From positions 1 through 64,000 of the forward strand of contig NZ_JXKG01000002.1 of assembly GCF_001885735.1 (NCBI RefSeq): a stretch of DNA of 64,000 nucleotides, written 5' to 3'. A program made the position numbers and the translations under genes. Numbering within the stretch: the first letter of the stretch is position 1; each line of letters begins with the position of its first letter. The stretch comes from Enterococcus canintestini (GTDB lineage: Bacteria; Bacillota; Bacilli; Lactobacillales; Enterococcaceae). The notes beneath the pieces are model-generated. The model worked only from the letters and a program-made list of their open reading frames with translations, was not told where the DNA came from and did not search any database. Below, in pieces: positions 28,031 to 36,242 of this stretch.

Positions 28031-28987
28031 ATGAAAATTGGATTACGTACGATTAAAACGGTATTAGCTGCTAGTCTGGCAATGTTTTTTGCGCAATCAT
28101 TAAATTTACTATATGCACCAGCAGCAGGGATTATTGCGGTTTTAAGTGTCGGTAACACTAAAAAGGCTACTTTACTAACAGCTTTTTATCGCGTGGTATC
28201 TTTAATTATCGCCACAATCATTTCATTTTTTTGTTTCAATTTGTTAGGGTTTAATCCGTTTGCTTTTGGTGTTTTTTTATTACTTTTTATTCCGGTATCA
28301 GTTTATTTTAGGTTAGAAGATGGCATTGTTGTCAACTCTGTTTTAGTTACGCATTATTTATCCGAAAATTCTTTTGCGTGGCAACTAATTACTAATGAAT
28401 TTTTACTCATGAGTTTAGGTGTTGGGTTAGCACTCCTTGCTAATTTGTATATGCCAGATATTGGCAAGACATTAAAAGAAGAACAGGCAATTGTTGAGGT
28501 GATGTTTAAAAAGTTGTTGGGACAACTAGCCAATGGGCTAAACACTCCAAGTGCTGCGAGTAAGGCTCGTCAAACCTGTGCTGTCTTAGGTGATTATTTA
28601 GCACAAGCTCAAGTTAAAGCAAAACGTCATCAGCAAAATCGGTGGTTTCAAGAAGATTCTTCCTTTGCGACTTACTTTACCATGCGCCGTGGTCAAGTGT
28701 TGATTTTAAGAGATATGATTCAATTACTTGATCAAATTGAAGTAGAAGAAGAGTATTTAGCGGATATGCGCTATTTGTTACAAACGACAGCAAAAACATT
28801 TGGCTATGATAATGACGGACAAGAGCTATTGGCATTAATCAAAGCCATTAGTCAAAATTATGAAGCAAGCCCACTGCCTAAAAATCGCTCAGAGTTTGAA
28901 AATCGGGCCCGATTATTTCAATTTTTACAGTTATTTACTAGCTTTATTGAAACAAAAGCTGAATTTAGTCGCAAATTAGAAAACTAA
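28031..28987 (+). CDS. Aromatic acid exporter family protein with C-terminal ArAE_1_C-like domain
   Basis: A 318-residue protein. The N-terminal 150 residues carry four to six membrane helices beginning MKIGLRTIKTVLAASLAMFF, the ArAE_1/DUF939 pattern. The C-terminal half is cytoplasmic and helical (EEQAIVEVMFKKLLGQL..). The N-terminus strongly resembles that of the divergent protein at 27296-27901 (RxGxRTxKT), so they are paralogues. AAAGGAGG lies at good spacing. Substrates are unknown. Confidence 0.85.
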   Translation: MKIGLRTIKTVLAASLAMFFAQSLNLLYAPAAGIIAVLSVGNTKKATLLTAFYRVVSLIIATIISFFCFNLLGFNPFAFGVFLLLFIPVSVYFRLEDGIVVNSVLVTHYLSENSFAWQLITNEFLLMSLGVGLALLANLYMPDIGKTLKEEQAIVEVMFKKLLGQLANGLNTPSAASKARQTCAVLGDYLAQAQVKAKRHQQNRWFQEDSSFATYFTMRRGQVLILRDMIQLLDQIEVEEEYLADMRYLLQTTAKTFGYDNDGQELLALIKAISQNYEASPLPKNRSEFENRARLFQFLQLFTSFIETKAEFSRKLEN

Positions 28988-28988
28988 A

Positions 28989-29023
28989 AAGCAGTGAAAC
29001 ATTCGCAATTTGTTTCACTGCTT
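28989..29023. terminator. Bidirectional hairpin, main terminator for the minus-strand gene at 29063
   Basis: AAGCAGTGAAACA pairs with TGTTTCACTGCTT around a short loop. The minus-strand side continues with TTTTTAG, a good T-run. The plus strand has only TTATGG, so it terminates chiefly the minus-strand oxidoreductase. Confidence 0.7.
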
Positions 29024-29062
29024 ATGGTGACTTATTTTTAAATCAAGTTGGTAATTAAGCGT

Positions 29063-30007
29063 TTAAGCCCAATCCTTTTGCATTTGGTCCAAAATACGAA
29101 TGACATCGTGGGTTAAAAAGAGCGACTTATTGGGTTGGCCTTCAATTGTAGCTGTGAAATTATCAATTTCATATTGAAAAGCAGCTTCACTTGCTCCGCT
29201 AATGATGGTCTCTTTGCTGCCATCAGTATAAGTTAAGGTTGCTTTTGCTGCTCGTGGATAATCGGGAATTTCTAGATAGCCATTTTCAAAAGCGACAATG
29301 CCGACTTTGGGCATTTTAGCTTGAAAAGCTAGACTGACAGTTGCTAATTCATTTTCTTGTGTGCGCAAAATAGTAACAGATTGCTCATCAACACCAGTTT
29401 CAAAAGGAACCATGGTCGAAGCGATTACTTTTGGTGCACTGGATAAAAAATAACGGGCAAAAGAAACTGCATAGGTCCCAATATCCAATAAAGCACCGCC
29501 GGCTAAATCAGGATTAAAGAAACGATTCTTAGGATCAGGCTCTTTATAGCTACCAAAAGGCGCTTGAATCATTTTTAATTTACCTAGTTTATTTTGATCA
29601 ATTAAGCGGGTCAGCTCATCGTATAATGGCATATTAAAAATCGTCATAGCTTCTTGCAAGATTAAATTTTTTTCTGTCGCGATTTTCATGACATCTTCTA
29701 GCTCGGCTAAATTCATGGTGATGGCCTTTTCACATAAAACGTGTTTGTCAGCTAATAACGCTTTTTTAATATAGTTGTAATGGGCAGCATTAGGTACAGC
29801 GACATAAACAATATCTATATCACTTGTTAGCATCTCTTCATAAGTGCCATAACTAGCAGGAATTTCATAACGTTGGGCGAATTCAGCTGCTTTTTTTGAG
29901 GTACGTGAAGCAACAGCTGCTAAGCTACTTTGTTTTCCGTTAAAATTTGATGCAAATTCGTGGGCAATACCACCGGTTCCGGCAATACCCCATTTATAAT
30001 TTTTCAA
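29063..30007 (-). CDS. Gfo/Idh/MocA family NAD(P)-dependent oxidoreductase
   Basis: A 314-residue Rossmann-type oxidoreductase. The nucleotide loop GIAGTGGIAHEFASN is at about residues 7-21. The EKAITMN motif (normally EKP) is at about 94-100, and the C-terminal domain has the DIGTYAVSFARYFL block at about 176-189. Substrates of the family are sugars, inositols and diols; the true one is unknown. The start is TTG at 30007 with AAAGGAGC about 9 nt upstream. It is transcribed away from the next plus-strand gene at 30123. Confidence 0.88.
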   Translation of the reverse strand: MKNYKWGIAGTGGIAHEFASNFNGKQSSLAAVASRTSKKAAEFAQRYEIPASYGTYEEMLTSDIDIVYVAVPNAAHYNYIKKALLADKHVLCEKAITMNLAELEDVMKIATEKNLILQEAMTIFNMPLYDELTRLIDQNKLGKLKMIQAPFGSYKEPDPKNRFFNPDLAGGALLDIGTYAVSFARYFLSSAPKVIASTMVPFETGVDEQSVTILRTQENELATVSLAFQAKMPKVGIVAFENGYLEIPDYPRAAKATLTYTDGSKETIISGASEAAFQYEIDNFTATIEGQPNKSLFLTHDVIRILDQMQKDWA

Positions 30008-30122
30008 TACTATCAGCTCCTTTAAATTTAGTTTAGCAATCTTTTAAAAAATAAGAAAGTTATGGGGATAAAACTATTATATCCAAAAAAATAAAGTAAA
30101 ATAGACAAGAGGAGGATCTATT

Positions 30123-30635
30123 ATGCACGAAGTTTATATTGCAATTTTACTACAAACAATTAAGGAACAATATACGTCTGAGACAACATTTTATCAAAAT
30201 GTTTTAAATAGTGATGAAATCACTTGGGAAAAATGGAAAAGTGGTAATGGCACTTTGTTACCCGAACAAAATCAAAAAATTAAGAACTTATTTAGTGATT
30301 ATGAGTGGATGCTGATGCAAAAAGTGTTGCGGCAAACGATTATCTTCCCAGAAAAAAGGACACAAGCTGTGAGTGAATATAGACGCTTAAAAACCAAAAT
30401 TGCCCAAACATGGTTGCAAAAACACTTAGCCGATGTCGAAGTCATTCAACATACTGAAGACAATCGTAATCAGCAGTTACTTGATTTGCGTGTCTTTATT
30501 ACGTATGATGAGTGGGGTTTTGATGATATTTTAAGTTTTCGTCTCCCGGCAAAAATTCAGCAACAACTACAGCAAGAAAAAGTTGGTCTGTTAGCGTGGG
30601 TAAGTGAAAACTTAGAAGAAACCTACAACCAATAG
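30123..30635 (+). CDS. Hypothetical protein, 170 aa
   Basis: A soluble, helix-rich protein I do not recognise. The N-terminal half has several helices (AILLQTIKEQYT, WEKWKSGNGTLLPEQNQKIKNLF), and the C-terminal half contains beta-prone DLRVFITYDEWGFDDILSFRLP. No signal or membrane segment. A very strong AGAGGAGGATC site precedes the ATG. It lies 35 nt before the VanY-type gene and may be its co-transcript, but no functional link is evident. Confidence 0.75.
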   Translation: MHEVYIAILLQTIKEQYTSETTFYQNVLNSDEITWEKWKSGNGTLLPEQNQKIKNLFSDYEWMLMQKVLRQTIIFPEKRTQAVSEYRRLKTKIAQTWLQKHLADVEVIQHTEDNRNQQLLDLRVFITYDEWGFDDILSFRLPAKIQQQLQQEKVGLLAWVSENLEETYNQ

Positions 30636-30670
30636 TTATTCAATAGTTATTAAAGGAGCGTTTTAGATTT

Positions 30671-31483
30671 TTGAATAAAATAATCGGAGCAGCTACGATT
30701 TTGATGGTAGCTGTGGCTGCTTTCTTTATATTTTTTGATGATTATCCAAAAAATAATTCCGGTTCAACTGCATCATCCACAGCGACTACGCTGACGTCAA
30801 GCACAGCAAGTACACAAGCAGTTTCCGACTCTTCAAGTGATATGCGACCAAAGGATTTACCCCAAATAAAAAGTAATGATTGGCGCTTAGTACTGGTTAG
30901 TCCCGATCATAAAATAAAACAAGAAATATCAGAAGATCAACTTACCATCTTAGCTGATGGTCATATGGTAGATAAAAGAATCGCAACAAGTTATGAAGCG
31001 TTAAAAGCCGCTGCAAAAAAAGCAAATATTAATCTCCATTTGGTTTCCTCATATCGCTCGGTTGCTTATCAAAAACAAGTTTTTAATGAACGGGTTAGCC
31101 AATTAGAAAGTCAAGATCATTTAGGACAAGAAGCTGCAATTAAAAAAGCAAAATTAACTATGACAGAACCGGGTTATAGTGAGCATCATACTGGGTTAGC
31201 AGTTGATGTAGTCGATGAAAAGTGGCTCTCATCTAATCCGGATATGATTTTAGACGAAAGCTACAGTAAACAACCTGGTGCTCAGTGGTTACAAAAAAAC
31301 GCCAGCCGCTTTGGCTTTATTGTGCGCTATCCTGCTGGAAAAGAAAACATTACAAAAATCACTTATGAACCTTGGCATTTGCGTTATGTAGGGGTAGAAA
31401 GCGCCCAGTATATTACTACGCATGATTTAACATTGGAAGAGTATTTGACCCAGTTAGAAAAGTGGGAGGGGTATGAGCATTAA
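30671..31483 (+). CDS. D-alanyl-D-alanine carboxypeptidase, VanY type (M15B)
   Basis: A 270-residue membrane-anchored peptidase that trims D-Ala from peptidoglycan stems. A membrane segment (IIGAATILMVAVAAFFIFF) is at residues 4-22, followed by a Ser/Thr-rich linker (about 29-57) and the M15 domain. Zinc ligands His172 and Asp179 in SEHHTGLAVDV and the catalytic Glu233/His236 in EPWHLRYVG are visible. The start is TTG at 30671, with GGAG 12 nt upstream, longer than usual, so the exact start is uncertain. The stop overlaps the next ORF by 11 nt. Confidence 0.9.
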   Translation: MNKIIGAATILMVAVAAFFIFFDDYPKNNSGSTASSTATTLTSSTASTQAVSDSSSDMRPKDLPQIKSNDWRLVLVSPDHKIKQEISEDQLTILADGHMVDKRIATSYEALKAAAKKANINLHLVSSYRSVAYQKQVFNERVSQLESQDHLGQEAAIKKAKLTMTEPGYSEHHTGLAVDVVDEKWLSSNPDMILDESYSKQPGAQWLQKNASRFGFIVRYPAGKENITKITYEPWHLRYVGVESAQYITTHDLTLEEYLTQLEKWEGYEH

Positions 31484-32093
31484 AAGAAAATATCGTAAAC
31501 GTAAAAAAGCCGGCTTCCCAGCAATTTTAGCTGGATTTTTACTTATTTTAGCGGCTTTTGTTTTTTCAATTCGGCAACTCAGTCAACCCGTTACTTCAAC
31601 CCAAGTGGCACAAGTAACCGATGAAGATAAACTTCGTAAAAATTTTATTGAGCAATTGGCTCCTCATGCCAAAGAACTACAAAAAGGATATGGTGTTTTA
31701 CCAAGTATTATATTGGGGCAGGCTGCACTAGAATCGAATTTTGGTCAAAGTCAATTGGCTAGTGAATATAAAAATTTATTTGGAATTAAAGCTTATGGTG
31801 ATGTACCTAAAGTGAAATTAGATACCCAAGAATTTGTAGATGAGCAATATATTACAATAAAAGGGGAATTTAAAGTTTATGATTCTTGGCAGGCTTCAAT
31901 GGATGATCATACTATGCTTTTTGTTAATGGTGTGAATTGGGATCCAAAAAAATATGAAAAAGTATTGTTAGCCAATAATTATAAAGAAGCAGCTAAAGCG
32001 CTACAAGAGGCGGGATATGCGACAGATCCGCAATATGCTGATAAAATTATAACTATGATAGAGGAATATAATTTAATGCAATATGACGTATAA
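31473..32093 (+). CDS. Membrane-anchored N-acetylglucosaminidase (GH73)
   Basis: A 206-residue glucosaminidase of the peptidoglycan hydrolase type. A basic N-terminus and one membrane anchor (about residues 15-35) precede a GH73 domain. The catalytic Glu87 lies in GQAALESNFGQS, and LFGIKAYG and VYDSWQASMDDHTMLFVNG are typical for the fold. No cell-wall-binding repeats are present, so it is a small housekeeping type. It overlaps the VanY-type gene and is co-expressed with it; both act on peptidoglycan. Confidence 0.9.
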   Translation: MSIKRKYRKRKKAGFPAILAGFLLILAAFVFSIRQLSQPVTSTQVAQVTDEDKLRKNFIEQLAPHAKELQKGYGVLPSIILGQAALESNFGQSQLASEYKNLFGIKAYGDVPKVKLDTQEFVDEQYITIKGEFKVYDSWQASMDDHTMLFVNGVNWDPKKYEKVLLANNYKEAAKALQEAGYATDPQYADKIITMIEEYNLMQYDV

Positions 32094-32118
32094 TCTCTAG
32101 CATGAAAGGAGTGTTTTT

Positions 32119-32796
32119 ATGGAGCAAAAAATGCCAAAAATTTCGACCGAATTACGGAAAGATATCGTTCGCGTTCCTAAAATTATTCGTGAAGCAACAG
32201 GGATTCAAATTTTTGGTCGGCGGGTGCGTTCCATCATCTTTACCACCGATATTGCGATTATTCGCAATACTGATGCGGATGCTGTAATTGCAGTTTATCC
32301 TTTTACACCACATCCGGCAATCACCAAATCAATCATTGAAGCTGCAGATATTCCAGTTTTTTCTGGCGTTGGAGGCGGGCTAACCCAAGGGGAGCGTTCA
32401 ACTTATATGTCGATGTTTGCCGAAGCCCAAGGATCGATTGGGGTTGTTTTAAATGCACCGACTTCGGTAGATACTGTTAAAATGGTTTGTCGGGTCGTCG
32501 ATATTCCGGTAGTAAGTACGGTTACTTCTAAATTGACACCAATTGATGAAAAACTCGCAGTTGGCGTTAAGGTCATAAACATTAGCGCTGGCAAAGAAAC
32601 GGCCGCTACTGTTCGGCATTTCCGTGAAAACTACCCCGATTTACCGATTATTGCTACAGGTGGACCTACTGAAGAGAGTATCTTAGAGACAATTGAAGCT
32701 GGCGCAAATGCTATCACGTATACGCCGCCTTCTAATGGCGAGTTATTTAGCCGTAAGATGGAACATTATCGTCAAATGGAAATAGAGAAAGAATAA
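32119..32796 (+). CDS. Hypothetical (beta/alpha)-barrel-like protein, 225 aa
   Basis: A soluble protein with an alternating strand/helix pattern and glycine-rich turns: VFSGVGGGLTQGE near 80-92, ATGGPTEESI near 183-192, and GANAITYTPPS near 199-209. These are the phosphate-binding-like turns of TIM-barrels such as ThiG or NanE, but I cannot place the family. NCBI often labels related proteins simply as hydrolase. AAAGGAG precedes the ATG. It follows the cell-wall genes by 25 nt and may be in their operon. A strong terminator closes it. Confidence 0.7.
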   Translation: MEQKMPKISTELRKDIVRVPKIIREATGIQIFGRRVRSIIFTTDIAIIRNTDADAVIAVYPFTPHPAITKSIIEAADIPVFSGVGGGLTQGERSTYMSMFAEAQGSIGVVLNAPTSVDTVKMVCRVVDIPVVSTVTSKLTPIDEKLAVGVKVINISAGKETAATVRHFRENYPDLPIIATGGPTEESILETIEAGANAITYTPPSNGELFSRKMEHYRQMEIEKE

Positions 32797-32799
32797 AAG

Positions 32800-32840
32800 A
32801 TAGTCTGGTGTTATCATGCAATAACGCCAGACTATTTTTT
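32800..32840 (+). terminator. Intrinsic terminator
   Basis: ATAGTCTGGTGTTAT pairs with ATAACGCCAGACTAT around CATGCA, then a T-run. One G-U pair. Confidence 0.9.
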
Positions 32841-32881
32841 GTGTAATTTTATGTGAAACGGCAAAAAAATAGTCGAATTAT

Positions 32882-33160
32882 TTATAAAATAATTTTTTTG
32901 TCTTTTTCTTTCATACCATAAACTTTCCGTTTTTGATTGTCTTTCAAATAATAAAGTTCACGACTTTTATTGGTCATCAGTAAAACTAAAATAGTTTGTA
33001 ACGTAAGGGCAGGTTGCCTATTTTCAGCGCTAAAAACAAAATCGTCTGCTGCGTCTATTTTTAAATTGGTGACTGGTTGCTCACCAAGATAAAGCTGGTA
33101 GTGCTCTTTTTTTTGTGGCATAGTCGCTAAAATAGTAACCAATTCTTTTGCTTGCATCAT
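32882..33160 (-). CDS. Hypothetical small protein, 92 aa
   Basis: A soluble 92-residue protein, not recognised. It has a short helical N-terminus, then a beta-type stretch YQLYLGEQPVTNLKIDAADDFVFS and a helix RQPALTLQTILVLLMTN. The C-terminus is Lys-rich. The reading starts with two adjacent ATGs (33160 and 33157). AGAAGGTG lies about 5 nt from the first and 8 from the second, so the second may be used. It lies opposite to the riboswitch region and nothing indicates a functional link. Confidence 0.55.
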   Translation of the reverse strand: MMQAKELVTILATMPQKKEHYQLYLGEQPVTNLKIDAADDFVFSAENRQPALTLQTILVLLMTNKSRELYYLKDNQKRKVYGMKEKDKKIIL

Positions 33161-33340
33161 GACACCTTCTACTTTTTACTTTAACGTTATAGTAGCATAA
33201 TTTTTTAAAAAGTAGCGCCAGTAAAAAAGTAAGGGGCATAAAAATGAAATGACTGTCTCGTGTTGCCGCGTGTTATTAAAGGGGAAATGCTAGTTTTTGA
33301 AAAAAGCTTACAAAAATTGTCATACTTTCACGAAAATTGG

Positions 33341-33369
33341 TTGCTAGTTTTCAAATGAGGTGTTATACT
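33341..33369 (+). promoter_or_regulatory. Promoter of xpt-pbuX
   Basis: TTGCTA (33341-33346), 17-nt spacer, TATACT (33364-33369). Both hexamers are near consensus. The start of transcription should be about 33376, about 35 nt before the riboswitch aptamer. Confidence 0.7.
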
Positions 33370-33410
33370 CCAATACATAATTTATTGCGCAAGACGCAGT
33401 AAGATACATA

Positions 33411-33536
33411 CCTGCTTATATATCGTCGTAATCTGGTCGACAGTCTCTACCCAGTACCGTAAATACTGGACTATAAGCAAAAAACGTGCGTAAGGCGCTT
33501 TTTTTGCTTAGACTGGCAAAAAGCGTCTTTTTTTGC
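33411..33536 (+). ncRNA. Purine (guanine-type) riboswitch with terminator
   Basis: The P1 stem pairs TGCTTATA (33413-33420) with TATAAGCA (33472-33479). Conserved aptamer features TCTACC, CCGTAAA and the GGACTATAAG block are present. The base in GACTAT at the ligand-contact position is C, which specifies guanine or hypoxanthine. A terminator (33495-33536; GCGCTTTTTTTGC and GCAAAAAGCGTC with a T-run) follows. High guanine should therefore stop transcription of xpt-pbuX. Classification is by motif; the switch pairing is inferred. Confidence 0.92.
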
Positions 33537-33581
33537 TAGTTTGGCAGTAAAGATGAAAATTTAAAAAGGAGCAGTGTAATT

Positions 33582-34163
33582 ATGAAAGAATTAGTTGCAA
33601 GAATCAAAGAAGACGGACGTGTGTTAGGTGACGGTGTTTTAAAAGTGGATAGTTTTGTGACCCACCAAGTTGACCCGGTCTTAATGGAGGAGATTGGCAA
33701 ACGCTTTGCCCAAGTATTCCAAGCGGCTAATATCACAAAAGTTGTCACGATTGAAGCTTCTGGCATTGCTCCTGCGCTTTATACTGCGCAAGAATTAGGG
33801 GTTCCCTTAGTTTTTGCTAGAAAGTCTAAAAGTTTAACAATGAACGAAGAACTTTTGACTGCGCAAGTTTATTCTTTTACTAAACAGGTGACGAGTACTG
33901 TTTCGATTTCTAAGAAATTTTTGACTGAAAACGACAATGTATTATTAATTGATGACTTTTTGGCTAATGGCCAAGCGGCTAAGGGCTTGATTGAACTTTG
34001 TCAACAAGCTGGTGCTCATGTAGAAGGAATCGGGATTGTGATTGAAAAATCATTCCAAGATGGCCGAGAACTTTTAGAAGACATGGGGATTAAAGTTGTT
34101 TCTTTAGCCCGAATTGCATCATTAAAAGCAGGTGAAGTAGAATTTATCGAGGAGGATGCTTAA
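33582..34163 (+). CDS. xpt: Xanthine phosphoribosyltransferase
   Basis: Salvages xanthine to XMP with PRPP. The 193-residue protein has the PRPP-binding motif [14 protein letters not shown] near 124-137 and the typical [16 protein letters not shown]-terminus with [22 protein letters not shown] precedes the ATG. It lies behind a guanine riboswitch, and the stop codon abuts the start of the xanthine permease, so uptake and salvage are co-expressed. Confidence 0.96.
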   Translation: MKELVARIKEDGRVLGDGVLKVDSFVTHQVDPVLMEEIGKRFAQVFQAANITKVVTIEASGIAPALYTAQELGVPLVFARKSKSLTMNEELLTAQVYSFTKQVTSTVSISKKFLTENDNVLLIDDFLANGQAAKGLIELCQQAGAHVEGIGIVIEKSFQDGRELLEDMGIKVVSLARIASLKAGEVEFIEEDA

Positions 34164-35480
34164 TTGGATAAGCAGACACAAAACGGAAAAGCAGCTGTTT
34201 TAGGGTTGCAACACTTACTTGCAATGTACGCCGGTGCAGTAGCAGTACCACTTTTAATTGGGACTGGTTTAGGTTTTAACGAAACACAAATGACATATTT
34301 AATTTCTATTGACATTTTTATGTGTGGGATTGCCACATTGTTACAATTAACGGTCACGAAATTTTTTGGGATTGGTTTACCAGTCGTACTAGGTTGTGCG
34401 ATTCAAGCCGTTGCCCCTTTAATTTTAATTGGAAGTAAATCAGGTGTTGGTGCCATTTATGGTTCAATTATTGCTTCTGGTATTTTTGTTGTTTTAATCG
34501 CGGGCTTTTTTTCAAAGATCAAAAAGTTATTTCCTTCACTTGTGACAGGAACGGTTATTACGGTTATTGGTTTAACTTTAATTCCAGTCGCTATTACGAA
34601 AATGGGTGGTGGTGACGCTACAGCGCAAAACTTTGGCGAACCTAATCAATTGATTTTAGCTTTTGTCACGATTTTATTAATTATCGGGATTCAAGTTTTT
34701 GCTAAAGGATTTTTACGTTCAATTTCTGTATTAGTAGGACTTGTTGGGGGGACTCTTTTAGCTTACTTGATGGGGATGGTTGATTTTGCTGCCATTGGTC
34801 ACGCACCTGTTTTCCATATTCCACAACCTTTTTATTTTGGGAAACCTACGTTTGATGTGTGGTCTATTTTACTTATGATTATCATCTCGATTGTAAGTAT
34901 GGTGGAATCTACTGGCGTTTACTTTGCCCTTGGTGATATTACTGGTCAAGCAATCAATGAAGATGATTTAAAGCGCGGGTATCGTGCAGAAGGATTAGCT
35001 GTTATTCTAGGCGGAATTTTCAATACATTTCCTTACACAGGCTTTTCTCAAAATGTGGGCTTGGTGCAATTATCAGGAATTAAAACCAAAAAACCGATTT
35101 ATTTTTCCGCTATCTTTTTAATTATTTTAGGTCTATTTCCTAAGATTGGTGCGATTGCACAAATTATTCCTGAGCCAGTATTAGGCGGTGGGATGTTAGT
35201 GATGTTTGGTATGGTAGCTGTCCAAGGAATGAAAATGTTAGCCAAAGTTGATTTTAATAATGATAAGAATTTATTAGTAATCGCTGTTTCACTTAGTTTT
35301 GGCTTAGGTTTTAATTTGATGCCTCAATTGTTCAGTCAATTACCAGAAACATTGCAAATGTTTACCGGTAACGGGATTGTGATGAGTAGTTTAACTGCCA
35401 TTCTTTTAAATTTGATTTTTAATGGTTTAAAAGATGATAAAGAAACAACTTTAACTAATGCAGTTAGTGAAACGAAATAA
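34164..35480 (+). CDS. pbuX: Xanthine permease (NCS2 family)
   Basis: A 438-residue polytopic transporter that imports xanthine by proton symport. The family N-terminus LGLQHLLAMYAGAVAVPLLIG (about 14-34), the central ESTGVYFALGDITG region (about 250-263) and NTFPYTGFSQNVGLVQLSGI (about 290-309) are conserved. The start is TTG at 34164, directly after the xpt stop, with GAGGAGG about 8 nt upstream. It is under the guanine riboswitch through xpt. A terminator follows. Confidence 0.95.
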   Translation: MDKQTQNGKAAVLGLQHLLAMYAGAVAVPLLIGTGLGFNETQMTYLISIDIFMCGIATLLQLTVTKFFGIGLPVVLGCAIQAVAPLILIGSKSGVGAIYGSIIASGIFVVLIAGFFSKIKKLFPSLVTGTVITVIGLTLIPVAITKMGGGDATAQNFGEPNQLILAFVTILLIIGIQVFAKGFLRSISVLVGLVGGTLLAYLMGMVDFAAIGHAPVFHIPQPFYFGKPTFDVWSILLMIIISIVSMVESTGVYFALGDITGQAINEDDLKRGYRAEGLAVILGGIFNTFPYTGFSQNVGLVQLSGIKTKKPIYFSAIFLIILGLFPKIGAIAQIIPEPVLGGGMLVMFGMVAVQGMKMLAKVDFNNDKNLLVIAVSLSFGLGFNLMPQLFSQLPETLQMFTGNGIVMSSLTAILLNLIFNGLKDDKETTLTNAVSETK

Positions 35481-35486
35481 AAATGT

Positions 35487-35522
35487 GCAAATGACGTCAA
35501 ATGATGTCATTTGCTTTTTTTG
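35487..35522 (+). terminator. Intrinsic terminator after pbuX
   Basis: GCAAATGAC (35487-35495) pairs with GTCATTTGC (35506-35514), and a seven-T run follows. Confidence 0.88.
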
Positions 35523-35623
35523 TCTTTAAAGAAATTATTGAATTTTTGTAAGAAATAAGATTAAGGTATTAATATTTTAGCATTGCGTTTTATGAACAAA
35601 TCTATCTAAGACAACGAGAAAAA

Positions 35624-35662
35624 TAAGTTGTTCGGCATGTTTGTTTAAAACACGAACGAATT
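35624..35662 (+). promoter_or_regulatory. Candidate PurBox pair upstream of purE
   Basis: An inverted GTTCGGC-type box (35627-35637) and AAAACACGAACGAATT (35647-35662) resemble the PurR-binding PurBoxes of Firmicutes (CGAAC core) in head-to-head arrangement. They lie about 35-60 nt upstream of the -35 element. In Bacillus and Lactococcus PurR responds to PRPP, with opposite effects, so the sign here is unknown. Confidence 0.55.
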
Positions 35663-35694
35663 TATAATTTGTATGTTTAATATTCGAGTAAATA

Positions 35695-35723
35695 TTTACA
35701 GCTAAATTTTAACTTGCTACAAT
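35695..35723 (+). promoter_or_regulatory. Promoter of purE-purK
   Basis: TTTACA (35695-35700), 17-nt spacer, and TACAAT (35718-35723) preceded by TGC, an extended -10. AAAGGAGC and the start codon follow about 30 nt downstream. Confidence 0.65.
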
Positions 35724-35753
35724 AATAACAAGTTAATTGTAAAGGAGCAAAAC

Positions 35754-36242
35754 ATGAAACCACAAGTTGCAGTTATTATGGGAAGCGTGTCAGATTGGGA
35801 AACGATGAAGTACGCATGCGAACAATTAGATGAGCTAGGAATTAGCTATATAAAGCAAGTTGTCTCTGCACATAGAACACCAGATTTAATGTTTGAATTT
35901 GCAGAAAACGCAAGAGATAACGGGTTAAAAGTAATTATCGCTGGTGCAGGTGGTGCTGCTCATTTGCCGGGGATGGTGGCAGCAAAAACTACATTACCGG
36001 TGATTGGTGTTCCAGTTAAATCCCGAACATTAAATGGTTTAGATTCGCTGCTTTCAATTGTACAAATGCCTGGTGGAATTCCAGTAGCTACGACTGCAAT
36101 TGGACAAGCTGGTGCAACCAATGCCGGACTACTTGCGGCACAGATGCTTTCCATGTATGATTTAGACATAGCGCAAAAATTAGCTAATAAGCGAGAAAAA
36201 ATGCGTGATATTGTGATGGAAAGTAGTGATCAACTTGGTTAA
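35754..36242 (+). CDS. purE: N5-carboxyaminoimidazole ribonucleotide mutase
   Basis: Converts N5-CAIR to CAIR in purine synthesis. The 162-residue class I PurE has [11 protein letters not shown] (residues 9-19) and SAHRTP (38-43), and the [11 protein letters not shown] loop at about 65-75. AAAGGAG precedes the ATG. purK overlaps its end. The gene starts a unit separated from the large pur operon by about 3.3 kb; it continues through purK and purB. Confidence 0.96.
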   Translation: MKPQVAVIMGSVSDWETMKYACEQLDELGISYIKQVVSAHRTPDLMFEFAENARDNGLKVIIAGAGGAAHLPGMVAAKTTLPVIGVPVKSRTLNGLDSLLSIVQMPGGIPVATTAIGQAGATNAGLLAAQMLSMYDLDIAQKLANKREKMRDIVMESSDQLG

